Shown piece after piece: positions 26,569 through 36,200 of a DNA stretch of 64,000 nt (position 1 is the stretch's first letter; each line of letters opens with the position of its first letter). The DNA comes from JABSOG01 sp965277695 (GTDB lineage Bacteria; Pseudomonadota; Gammaproteobacteria; Enterobacterales; Alteromonadaceae). Location: NCBI GenBank assembly GCA_965277695.1, contig CBDIDQ010000001.1, positions 248,001 to 312,000 on the forward strand, written 5' to 3'. The notes under the pieces were generated by a model. It saw only the letters and a list, made by a program, of their open reading frames with translations, was not told where the DNA came from and did no database searches. Position numbers and translations under genes: made by a program.

Positions 26569-27444
26569 TCACCCCCAAACCACCATAACAGCGGCGACTG
26601 CAATTAACCCCAAGCCCACCACATCTTTGATTTGGGTCTGTTGTTTCAACCATAAAGACCCTATCGCCAAAGTAAAAAACACCTCAATTTGACCCAGCGT
26701 TTTGACGTAAGGAACGGCCTGCAACGACATCGCGGTAAACCAGCCAATCGATCCCAAACAACTCGACCCACTCGTCAACAAGGTTAACCTCGGTCTTTGC
26801 CAAACCGCCCGTAAAGTTGCTTTATCTTTCAAGCCCAAATAAACCAACAATAACAGCGTTTGCACACCAATCACGATCAACAACACCCAAGCAGCCCGAT
26901 GAAGAAAAGGCAGCGACAACATCTGGCTCGCCTGACGAACCCACAATGAGGTCAAAGCAAACGCACTACCACAACTCAAACCGATAAATAAGGTTTTGAA
27001 AGACGCCCCATTTAACCCTTTAACCTTACTCATATAAAAAATTGCCAAACCACCAAGCAACACCCCAATCCAACCCGTAATACTCAGCTGTGTGCCAAAA
27101 AATACCACGCCAAAAACCGCCGCAACCACTGCTTCACTTTTCGCCAGCCCCGCGCCAATGGCATAATTATTGAGCTTAAACAACTGCACCATCAATGCCG
27201 TAGCCAATATTTGCATTAACGCCGCACCCACCGCATAAAATAAAAAGGTGACAGTAATATCAGGCAAATCAAGCGGTTGCCAAAGATACAACGCCGCCAA
27301 ATAGAGCATCACCATCGGCCCTGCCCATAAAAACCGCGCCAGAGTCACGCCCATGACCTTAACATCTTTACTCAAACGGCTTTGAAAAGCGTTCCGCCAT
27401 GCCTGCATAAAAGCCGCTAAAAAAGTAAAATAAACCCAAACCAT
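26569..27444 (-). CDS. DMT/EamA-type transporter
   Basis: The 291-residue inner-membrane protein has about ten hydrophobic helices in two EamA repeats (FLAAFMQAWRNAFQSRL and LFIGLSCGSAFALTSL), the form of drug/metabolite exporters. The end helix contains QTQIKDVVGLGLIAVA. Substrate unknown. It lies 17 bp downstream of the quinone oxidoreductase and may be co-transcribed. Confidence 0.88.
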   Translation of the reverse strand: MVWVYFTFLAAFMQAWRNAFQSRLSKDVKVMGVTLARFLWAGPMVMLYLAALYLWQPLDLPDITVTFLFYAVGAALMQILATALMVQLFKLNNYAIGAGLAKSEAVVAAVFGVVFFGTQLSITGWIGVLLGGLAIFYMSKVKGLNGASFKTLFIGLSCGSAFALTSLWVRQASQMLSLPFLHRAAWVLLIVIGVQTLLLLVYLGLKDKATLRAVWQRPRLTLLTSGSSCLGSIGWFTAMSLQAVPYVKTLGQIEVFFTLAIGSLWLKQQTQIKDVVGLGLIAVAAVMVVWG

Positions 27445-27461
27445 AAAACCCGCTCCAATTG

Positions 27462-28439
27462 TCAGTGCGTAAGGCGCAACACCACCTTGCCCTTGTTCAA
27501 ATTACCCTCAATATGTTGATGTGCCGCAACCACATCATGCCAATCAAACACCCTGTCAATCACAGCTTTAATCGAACCATCGACTAACGACGAGTAAAAA
27601 TCGCGCTTAAACTCACTAATTAAGGTGGTTTTATAGCTATCGCTGCGATTGCGCAGGGTCGACGCTTCGATGGTGATACGCTTACCAAGCATTTTAGCGA
27701 CATCCAGCGACTCAACAAAACGCCCGCCCAGCATCGCCAAAATCACAATTTTGCCATCCAAGGTAAGGCAATTAATATCGCGATTAATATATTGCCCAGC
27801 AATACAATCAACCACCAGATTGACCGCCAGCTTTTGCTGTTTAAGCACACTAACAAAATCGTCCTGACGATAATTGATCGCCACATCAGCGCCCAACGCT
27901 CGACAAAAAGCCAGCTTCTCGTCACTGCTCGCCGTCACCACCACCGTCGCACCACGAGCTTTAGCCAATTGAATCGCAGCACTGCCAACCCCGCTGGCAC
28001 CAGCGTGGATCAGCACCACCTGCCCTGCTGCCAACTGACCAATAGTGAACATTGCCTGATAAGCGGTGAGAAAAACCTCAGCAACCGCCGCCCCCTGTGC
28101 CACATTCAACTTTGCAGGCAACTCAAACGCATGTTCCGCCCGTAATACACAGTACTGTGCATAAGCACCACCAGCAACCAGACCAAATACTTGTTTGCCG
28201 AGCCACTGTTGATTGTCATCGTCGGCACCAACCACTTCGCCACACACTTCAAGGCCAAGTATCGGACTTTCGCCTTTTGGCGGCGGATATTTGCCCTGAC
28301 GCTGTAACGTATCGGCCCGGTTAACGCCAATAGCCGCCACTTTAATCAACAACTCGCCAGCGCCCAGTGTCGGCTTATCGGTTTGCCCAAAGGTCATCAC
28401 CGCTGGCTCGCCGAATTCGGCGATGTCTATGAATTTCAT
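27462..28439 (-). CDS. NAD(P)H quinone oxidoreductase, zeta-crystallin/PIG3 type
   Basis: This 325-residue MDR-family enzyme has the GroES-like N-terminus (GVNRADTLQRQGKYPPPKG), the NADPH loop HAGASGVGSAAIQLAK, and VVDCIAGQYINRDINCL. It lacks the zinc-binding Cys set of alcohol dehydrogenases. The QGKYPPPKGESPILGLEV segment fits the PIG3 branch, which reduces quinones. It is upstream of an EamA transporter and divergent from the metallophosphoesterase. Confidence 0.92.
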   Translation of the reverse strand: MKFIDIAEFGEPAVMTFGQTDKPTLGAGELLIKVAAIGVNRADTLQRQGKYPPPKGESPILGLEVCGEVVGADDDNQQWLGKQVFGLVAGGAYAQYCVLRAEHAFELPAKLNVAQGAAVAEVFLTAYQAMFTIGQLAAGQVVLIHAGASGVGSAAIQLAKARGATVVVTASSDEKLAFCRALGADVAINYRQDDFVSVLKQQKLAVNLVVDCIAGQYINRDINCLTLDGKIVILAMLGGRFVESLDVAKMLGKRITIEASTLRNRSDSYKTTLISEFKRDFYSSLVDGSIKAVIDRVFDWHDVVAAHQHIEGNLNKGKVVLRLTH

Positions 28440-28553
28440 GGTATTATTCCTATTTTGGTGGTTCTTTGAGTGTGATGTACGAACTAGACTTTACCACTAA
28501 AGCGGGTTAATCTTGGACTAGTTTTTTTGCCATTATAATAAGGTTACCGCTCT

Positions 28554-30056
28554 ATGAGTCAGTCTGTGGTGTTCAAAAATGCTCAGCACTTTGAAGAAAT
28601 ACATGTTATCTCAGATCTTCATCTGGGCGGTGAGGGCAAATTTCAAATATTTAACTCAGGCAAGATACTCTCCAATTATATCAACCATTTATCCGCTTCT
28701 AACGCTGATCAACCATCAACCCAAGCATTAGCATTAATAATAAACGGTGACTTCATTGATTTTCTTGCCCATGCCGATACCCAATACCTTGACCCTCAAG
28801 GGGCTATTGCCACCTTAAAAAAGATCAAACGGGACCCTGCTTTCTCGGCAGTTTGGCAAGCATTAGCCAAATTCGTCAAAACCCCTTCACGTACTCTGGT
28901 CATTGTGCTGGGTAATCACGATTTGGAGCTTGCCCTCCCTTGGGTACAGCAATGGTTGATAAATGATTTGGCTGGGCAAGACGCCACCAATCAAATTATG
29001 TTCAGCTGTGAAGGAGCCGGATTTGCCTGCAAGGTCGGTAATAAAAAAGTATTATGTGTTCATGGCAACGAGGTCGACACCGCCAATTTAACCGATTATG
29101 AACAATTACGGCAGATCACACGTGATCTAAGCTTTAACAATCATTTCACTCCATGGACGCCAAATATGGGCACCAAATTAGTGATCGACGTGATGAACGA
29201 GGTCAAAAGAAAATTCCCTTTTGTTGACTTACTTAAACCAGAAATAAGCGCGGTCATACCGACATTGATCGCCATTGAACCTGATAAATATGATTATATT
29301 AACCGTCATGTTCTACCGCTTGGCAGCCGATTCGCCATAGATAAAATCAAAGCCATCAGTGGTTATTTATCTGCTGATGACCCCATTGAATCATCAGATG
29401 ATGAGGTTGAAGCCGGGCTAAACCAATTACTTACCGCCCACAGCTATCAAGAAAGCGATAAAAAAAACGAATATCAGGCACTTTTGCACGCCACAGAAAT
29501 ACGGCTAGAAGATAACGACAATCCACTGGATTTAATTGGCTCAGATCAACAAGCCGAATACCTTGGTTATTTTAGTGCGTTGATTGACCGAATTCGGAAA
29601 AAACCGCCAGAACAAATATTACGTAATGCCCTTGAAGGTTTGCTCAAAGACAAAAGTTTTGACGTTGAAACCGAAGATGGAACGTTTAAAAAACTGGATA
29701 AGAAAATCAGTGCGGATATTGATTTTATCATTGCCGGACACACTCATTTTGAACGGGCCTTAAAGCGAGAAAATGGCCGTGGTCATTACTTTAATACTGG
29801 CACTTGGATCCGCTTGATAAAATATACTCAAGCGATGTTACGGGACGACCAGGTATTTAGCGCCGTCTATAATGCCCTAAAAATAGCCGATATTAGGGCA
29901 CTCGACGAAGGGGTTACCGTAAATAATCAGCATTATGCACTGGCTGAAACCAACCCCACGGTGGCTTGTATCAAAACAGAAGATGGCCGTACCACGGGGT
30001 TATTACTCAGAATTGGCCACAATGGCCAGGTATCAGACATCATTAAACAATTTTAA
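28554..30056 (+). CDS. Calcineurin-like metallophosphoesterase paired with CHAT protease
   Basis: The 500-residue protein has all five metallophosphoesterase motifs: ISDLHLGGEG (D21, H23), INGDFIDFL, LGNHDLEL, VHGNEVD and AGHTHFERAL. It should bind two metal ions and hydrolyse a phosphomonoester, diester or cyclic nucleotide. A large insert of about 200 residues between GNEVD and GHTH (residues about 175-395) is not typical of small phosphatases and might bind a partner or nucleic acid. There is no signal peptide, so it acts in the cytoplasm. It lies 93 bp upstream of a CHAT protease on the same strand, separated by a 16-bp tandem repeat, and these two genes appear to form one unit. Confidence 0.88.
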   Translation: MSQSVVFKNAQHFEEIHVISDLHLGGEGKFQIFNSGKILSNYINHLSASNADQPSTQALALIINGDFIDFLAHADTQYLDPQGAIATLKKIKRDPAFSAVWQALAKFVKTPSRTLVIVLGNHDLELALPWVQQWLINDLAGQDATNQIMFSCEGAGFACKVGNKKVLCVHGNEVDTANLTDYEQLRQITRDLSFNNHFTPWTPNMGTKLVIDVMNEVKRKFPFVDLLKPEISAVIPTLIAIEPDKYDYINRHVLPLGSRFAIDKIKAISGYLSADDPIESSDDEVEAGLNQLLTAHSYQESDKKNEYQALLHATEIRLEDNDNPLDLIGSDQQAEYLGYFSALIDRIRKKPPEQILRNALEGLLKDKSFDVETEDGTFKKLDKKISADIDFIIAGHTHFERALKRENGRGHYFNTGTWIRLIKYTQAMLRDDQVFSAVYNALKIADIRALDEGVTVNNQHYALAETNPTVACIKTEDGRTTGLLLRIGHNGQVSDIIKQF

Positions 30057-30057
30057 T

Positions 30058-30128
30058 CTTGTCATTTTCTTATCTTGTCATTTTCTTATCTTGTCATTTT
30101 CTTATCTTGTCATTTTCTTATCTTGTCA
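30058..30128. repeat. 16-bp tandem repeat in metallophosphoesterase/CHAT spacer
   Basis: The unit CTTGTCATTTTCTTAT is repeated 4.4 times without change. It begins right after the metallophosphoesterase stop and ends 22 bp before the CHAT start. A change in copy number would alter the spacing between the genes but not a reading frame. Confidence 0.9.
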
Positions 30129-30149
30129 ATAGATGCTTAGGAGCCACTT

Positions 30150-32219
30150 ATGGCTGATGTTCATACTATCACTTTAGAATTTTTAAGGCATGGTCCGGCG
30201 CATAACCAGTTGCTGTCACCACTGACTCGTTACCTTGCCCTATGTGAAAACCATTCGGCACAAACGGCAATCATCCCGTTTGAACATAATCATTTATTGA
30301 CTCGGCTGCAAAGCCTGAACGACAGAAGTAGTGAAAAATCAAGACAATTAAATGCGGCTGAGTTAGCCCAAACGCTGGCTGAAATTTTACAGCAGGTCCC
30401 CGGTTTAGTTGCTGAATTGTGTGACTGTCATGCAGAGGACGATTCGATCAGTCATCTGCAACTGATATTATCGGCATCAGAACTGGCATTATTGCCATTT
30501 GAGCTGGCCAATGCGCCCAATGGTTTCCCGGGGGCTGGACAGCCACTAACTTTGCAAACCAGCCTGCCCTTATGTGTGACACGCAAAGTGCGCCGGGTGG
30601 TTAATATGGATTTTCAGTGGCCACAAACTCCACGGATCCTTTTCATCGCCGCCAGCCCTAATGGTGTCAATGCGATCCCACTTGAATCTCATTTACTGGC
30701 CTTACGCCAGATCATCGACCCTTGGATAGAGCGATTTGACCCGGCCAACGATGAAGCTCGCCATAAACTTATCGAAAAACATCTGGTGGTATTGCCTCAG
30801 GCGAGTATCGAAGCCATTATGGAAAAATGCCGTGACGAACATTTTACTCATGTTCATATTTTGGCCCATGGGATAAAAATAAAACAAGGTAATGACAAGC
30901 GTTTTGGTCTGGCCCTACATCATCGCAGTGATCCAAGCAAAATAGATCGGGTTGACGGTGTGCAGCTAGCTAATGCTTTGCGTACCAGCAAGCGTTTTCC
31001 GGGAGACAAATCAGCCCATCCGTCGATAGTCACGCTGGCCAGTTGTGATAGCGGAAATACAGGTTCGGTGATGGGAGCTGGTGGCAGCATCGCTCACAGT
31101 ATGCATGGTGCTGATATTCCGTTGGTTATCGCCTCTCAATTTCCCTTATCTTTTGAGGGGTCGGTGATCATGGTGCAAACACTTTATGAAGGCATGTTGT
31201 GGGGAGATGACCCTAGAGTGTTGTTGAATAATCTGCGTAAGCAGTTAAAAATACAATTGCCCGACACACATGATTGGGCCAGCATTGTCGCTTATGCGAT
31301 TTTCCCCTCAGACTTGACTGAGCAGCTAATGAAAATCAGTATCAAACAGACGGATAAGGCCATCAATATTGCGCTGACTCGTGCCGAACATGCGGTCAAT
31401 CACCAAGAGCTGACGGTAACCTATGACCAATATGGTCAAATTATAAAAACAGCACAATGGCCTAATACCCCACCAAATCAACAACCTACTCGCCTCAGCA
31501 AAGCAATCACACAGTTTACCCTAGCCCACAAACGGTTTAAGTACTTACTCTTAAAGCAAAGCGATTTAACATTAAAAGCAGCGAGCATCGAAAAGCGTGT
31601 CGCTCAAGTATTCTTTCATGCCGCTGAGACAGAAACGTCAAACAAAGAAACTCGGTCCCAATACAGCCAGCAATCGAATAGTCACTTAAAAGAAGCTTTT
31701 CATTTATATCAACAAGCATATGAAGCCGAACCCCAATCAGGCTGGGCCGCATCCCAGTACCTATCCATGACATTGATCCACAATGACAACAAAGCCAATC
31801 CTCAACTGTGGGAGGCCATTTGGCATTGCGTTTCATTATACTTGCTCACCAGTAAAGACATCTGGCAAGAGTTTGATACCTTAGCTTGGGCCAATGGTGA
31901 TATGGCAGAGGTCATGGTGATGGCGTTAATTCTGATAGAAAAAGTGCAACAGCAGGATAAAGATAAAAAGCACACGCTATCGATATTTGACAAAATCGAT
32001 ATAAAACAAAAAATTAGGGAACACATACAGTTTATCATCGATACACGAGGCGAAAACAGCTTTGAGTATTACGCCAGTCGACGACAGCTAAACCGTTATG
32101 TCGACTGGTTTGCCACACTGAATAAGCCAATTGACAAGATCCGCAAAGACCTTGAAGCCATTCTGGAGCCCTTACCTCACAGTAAGTTATGGTTAGATTC
32201 AGCCACTACCGACCAATAA
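30150..32219 (+). CDS. CHAT-family (caspase-like) cysteine protease
   Basis: The 689-residue protein has a CHAT domain at about residues 160-390: strand RILFIAASPNGVN, catalytic His240 in THVHILAHG and catalytic Cys299 in SIVTLASCDSGNTG, then VIASQFPLSFEGS. Both catalytic residues are present. The N-terminal part (1-150) matches VMAP-type and other effector-associated regions only by eye. The C-terminal part (about 390-689) is helical with TPR-like stretches (AFHLYQQAYEAEPQSGWAASQ). AGGAG lies 7 bases upstream. CHAT proteases act in bacterial immunity and programmed cell death, for example TPR-CHAT with type III-E CRISPR. Here the partner is a metallophosphoesterase, an association I cannot match to a named system. 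Confidence 0.87.
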   Translation: MADVHTITLEFLRHGPAHNQLLSPLTRYLALCENHSAQTAIIPFEHNHLLTRLQSLNDRSSEKSRQLNAAELAQTLAEILQQVPGLVAELCDCHAEDDSISHLQLILSASELALLPFELANAPNGFPGAGQPLTLQTSLPLCVTRKVRRVVNMDFQWPQTPRILFIAASPNGVNAIPLESHLLALRQIIDPWIERFDPANDEARHKLIEKHLVVLPQASIEAIMEKCRDEHFTHVHILAHGIKIKQGNDKRFGLALHHRSDPSKIDRVDGVQLANALRTSKRFPGDKSAHPSIVTLASCDSGNTGSVMGAGGSIAHSMHGADIPLVIASQFPLSFEGSVIMVQTLYEGMLWGDDPRVLLNNLRKQLKIQLPDTHDWASIVAYAIFPSDLTEQLMKISIKQTDKAINIALTRAEHAVNHQELTVTYDQYGQIIKTAQWPNTPPNQQPTRLSKAITQFTLAHKRFKYLLLKQSDLTLKAASIEKRVAQVFFHAAETETSNKETRSQYSQQSNSHLKEAFHLYQQAYEAEPQSGWAASQYLSMTLIHNDNKANPQLWEAIWHCVSLYLLTSKDIWQEFDTLAWANGDMAEVMVMALILIEKVQQQDKDKKHTLSIFDKIDIKQKIREHIQFIIDTRGENSFEYYASRRQLNRYVDWFATLNKPIDKIRKDLEAILEPLPHSKLWLDSATTDQ

Positions 32220-32318
32220 AACGAGAGGGTGAAATCGTCCATTCATGGTCTCTACTTCTCAGATACAGCCTCTTTTGACAACACAGTTAAGATAGCATCA
32301 TTATAACTAAAGACGAAT

Positions 32319-32520
32319 ATGTAAAATTAAAAAGAATCTGCTGACTTTAGGTCTGGGAATTAGTGGTTTACTGGCTGGTGTGGCAAACGCACTGCCTGAT
32401 ACTTCTGCTTGCGAGATATATTTAGAGGGATGCCGAACAGGAAACCAATATTTATGTAATAAGTTTACAAACCGACATTGCAGCTATAATCCAGAAATAC
32501 TAGAGTGCTTAGGTAGATAG
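32319..32520 (+). pseudogene. Small Cys-rich secreted protein gene with broken start
   Basis: A 65-codon open frame reads KIKKNLLTLGLGISGLLAG then VANALPDTSACEIYLEGC and ends CLGR. It has a clean signal peptide and five Cys in a short mature part. It has no start codon in frame: ATG at 32319 is directly followed by TAA. Deleting one T at 32322 restores ATG-AAA-ATT-AAA-AAG. This suggests a recent one-base insertion or a sequence error. It is 99 bp downstream of the CHAT gene on the same strand. Confidence 0.5.
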
Positions 32521-33224
32521 ATAGGTCATAAATCCTTGATTAAATTATAAGTTGATTGTCTCAGCAATATTGAGGTGGTCAACTGCTCTTGTGCTATTTT
32601 TGCCCGGCTGGCGAATACCCTTGCTGATGTTGAGACATTCATATTACCCTAAATAGCCTTAAATGGTCAGAGCCAATTTTGTTGCATCTTCGGTATAAAT
32701 CCCGCCGTAACGGCCCTTATACCTAAAAATAAAACCGCAAAGTAAATTTATCCACAAAATCAACAATTACGCTAAAAGGTTACGTTTTATTACCCTGTTT
32801 GCGCTCAAGCTGATTGTAGTTTATTTGGCGGCAAGGTGGGTTATTTTTAAAAACGGATATTAATAACCCCACCAAACCTCAAAACGAAACCCACGTAGAC
32901 GCGAATTCATTCGCGTAAGGAGCCAGAGCGACCGTAGACCGCCAGTCACCACCAACCCCATAAAAAAACGACCGTAGACCGCCAGTCACCACCAACCCCA
33001 TAAAAAAACGACCGTAGACCGCCCGCCACCATCAACCCCCAAACAAAACAAGAATAAATTCTCGTCTACGCACCCTCCCCCTTGGCACCCATCTTGCTCT
33101 ACCCAACGCAGCAGTATAGTATTTACAGCAACCTAGCAGGTGATCCGGCAACAAACTGCCGGGGTTGCAGTTAAGCGGTTAATCACTATTAACCAGCAAG
33201 AAAGGAAAAGAGGAAGAAAAATTT
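32521..33224. repeat. Gene-free stretch with REP pair and 40-bp tandem repeat
   Basis: No gene is supported here. A REP starts at 32895 (GTAGACGCGAATTCATTCGCG), and an inverted one ends at 33069 (GAATAAATTCTCGTCTAC). Between them lie three tandem 40-bp units at 32930-32969, 32970-33009 and 33010-33049. The first two are identical and the third is degenerate. Each begins GACCGTAGACCGCC, which contains GTAG. The promoter of the large gene at 33225 should lie near 33100-33200, but I cannot place it. Confidence 0.7.
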
Positions 33225-36200
33225 ATGTTATTTCATTATTTTAGCGCTTTTTTAGCGGATTTTTCTGCCAAAACCCGCTCGCGGTCGGCAAGTGGCAAAC
33301 GTCACCCCTCGTTACTATTATTGCCGCGACTCTTTACCTCCATTATCTTGGCGTCCTTAATGCTCACCTCAACCTCGGCTATGGCCAATGAGAAGCCGGT
33401 TATCATCAGTACGCCTAACACCAGTGTCGATGAAGATTCCTTTTATACCTATACCATGGCAGCCAATGATGCCGATGGTGATGCGCTGACTTTCAGTGCA
33501 CCATCACTGCCCGACTGGTTAACCTTCAATAGCGGCACCGCTACAGTTTCAGGCACACCACTAAATAAAGATGTCGGTTCACAACTGGTTACTTTGCGCG
33601 TGTCTGATGGCGTTTCTTCGGTTGAACAGGTTTTTACTATTTCAGTACTTAATATTAATGACTCACCAACGGTGGTCAGTAATATCGCCAACCTGACCTT
33701 GATTGAGGATATCGATTTTGAACTAGATTTAACCGAGAACTTTACCGATGTCGATGCGGGCGACGTGCTGATTTATTCTTCGGTTGATTTGCCCGGCGGC
33801 TTAGCAGTTAGCCCCTTGGGAATGATCACCGGTGCACCAACTAATGATGATGCCTTCGATTCTCCGTTTAACGTCACTATCACCGCCACCGATTTAGCCA
33901 AAACCAGTGTCAGCACCTTCTTTCAAATCATTGTCGTCAATATCAATGATGCCCCCACACCAGCCGATGATATCGCCACCCTCAGTGAAGACAGCAATGT
34001 CATTGTTGAGGTACTAAAAAATGACATTGATGTCGATGATGTGTTGTTGCCCTCTACCGTGACTATTATTACCCAACCGCTAAACGGTGAGGCGTCAGTG
34101 AATACCACCAGCGGTTTGATCACTTATACCCCCAACCCAGATTTTGCCGGTACCGACAGCCTTGAATACCGCATTACCGATCCGCTCGGCGTACCCGGCT
34201 CAGCCATCGTTAATTTCAATATACTGGCGGTCAACGATGCCCCGGTAGCACAAAACGATGTAATACTCACCAGTGAAGATACCCGAATTGATATTGACGT
34301 GCTAATCAATGATACCGACCCGGATGAAGGCGACGCCCCGCAAGGCAGCCAACTGGTGATCGAAAGCCCACCAAGCAACGGTGTGGTGGAGATCCTCAAC
34401 GGCTTAGTCCGTTATACCCCTAACGAAAACTTTAACGGTACTGATAGTCTGTCGTACAAAGCAGCCGACCTTAACGGCATATTTACCAATGTCGCCACAG
34501 TGACGATTTCAGTTGGTGCTATCAATGATATTCCGGTGGCAGGTGACGACATCGCCAATACCCTTGAAGATACCCCAGTCCAGTTTGTGGTGGTCAACAA
34601 TGACAGCGATACAGAAGACGGCGCTATAGATGTCGCCACTATCTTTATCGTCAACCCACCAATCAATGGTACCGCCGCACTCAACAGTGACGGCACCATT
34701 ACCTATACGCCAAACCTTAACTACAACGGCAGCGACACGATGCAATACACCGTTAAGGACAGTAAGGGCTTTACTTCTAACGCCGCTACGGTGTCAATCA
34801 CCATTAACCCGGTTAACGATGCCCCGGTCGCCAACAATGATTTAGTCGAACTGGCAGAAGACACCATATTAGAAATCAATGTACTCGGTAACGATACAGA
34901 CGTTGACGGCTTTGCCACTATTGATGTGTCATCGGTCAATATCGTTGACAACCCAAGCAATGGTTCATTGTTTATCGACACCACCAATGGCGCGGTTCGT
35001 TATTCCCCCAATGCTGACTTTTTTGGCAGCGACAGCTTTACTTATAACATCAAAGACACTGGCTTTCTAACCTCAGCCACCGCCACCGTCTTGCTGACTA
35101 TTACCTCAGTTAACGATGCACCACGACTGGTCGACGACTCAGCCAATACCGACGAAGATACCCCTATAACCATCAATATCATTCCCAATGATAACGACGT
35201 CGATGGCACCCTAGATTTAACTACCCTAACCTTCACGCAAGAACCTGCCCACGGTACGGTGGTGTTTAATTCACTAGGCCAGGTGGTATTTGAACCCGAA
35301 CTTAATTATCACGGCAATGATTTGTTCTCCTATACCATCAGCGATAACAACGGACTGGTTTCTGAGGCCGCAGCCTCGGTGCTATTAACAGTCAATAGTA
35401 TCAACGATGCACCAATTGCCGATGATAACGCCTTATCTGTACGTGAAGATAAAACCTTAGAGATCACCCTGACCGGCTCTGATGTTGACGGCGACACGCT
35501 GGACTTTAACATTACCTTGCAACCGCGCCACGGTACCTTGACGGGCACCGGGGCCACCCGTACTTATACCCCAGATGAAAACTATAATGGTAACGACAAC
35601 TTCAACATTCAGGCCACCGACGGTTTCTTAAGCTCACAAACCGCCAACATCACCATCGTCGTTATTCCAATCAATGACAGACCAGTGGCGACGGCACAAA
35701 CCGTCACGGTCAATGAAGATGCGACTGTGACCTTTGTCTTAACTGGCTCCGACATCGACAACGATCCATTGACTTTCGGTTTAGCTGGCGGTGACTTAAG
35801 TGGTAATATCACCGGCACAGTGCCAACGGTGACCTATAGCCCGGCGGAAAACTTCAACGGCGAAGAAAAACTACTATTTTTTGCCAATGACGGCGAGCTA
35901 GATTCAGCCATTGAAGTGATCACCATTAATGTGCTGGCGGTCAACGATTTACCCACCGTTGAATCTCAAACCCTGTTTTTAGCAGAAGATAGCTCTATTG
36001 CCCTTACCCTAAAAGGTCACGATATCGATGAGGATATTCTCACCTATTTAATTGAAGATGAGCCGCTCCACGGCACACTCACTGGCGCAATTCCGAGCCT
36101 GATCTATACCCCGGATGAAAATTACTTCGGCAAGGATTCGTTTACCTTCAGGCTCAACGACGGCAGTGTCAGCTCTGAGCCCGGCACCGTCACGTTGAAT

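Noticed and set aside
32930..33049. Three 40-bp units could be a short CRISPR array
   Set aside because: The units are directly adjacent without spacers, and no cas gene is near; they are plain tandem repeats.
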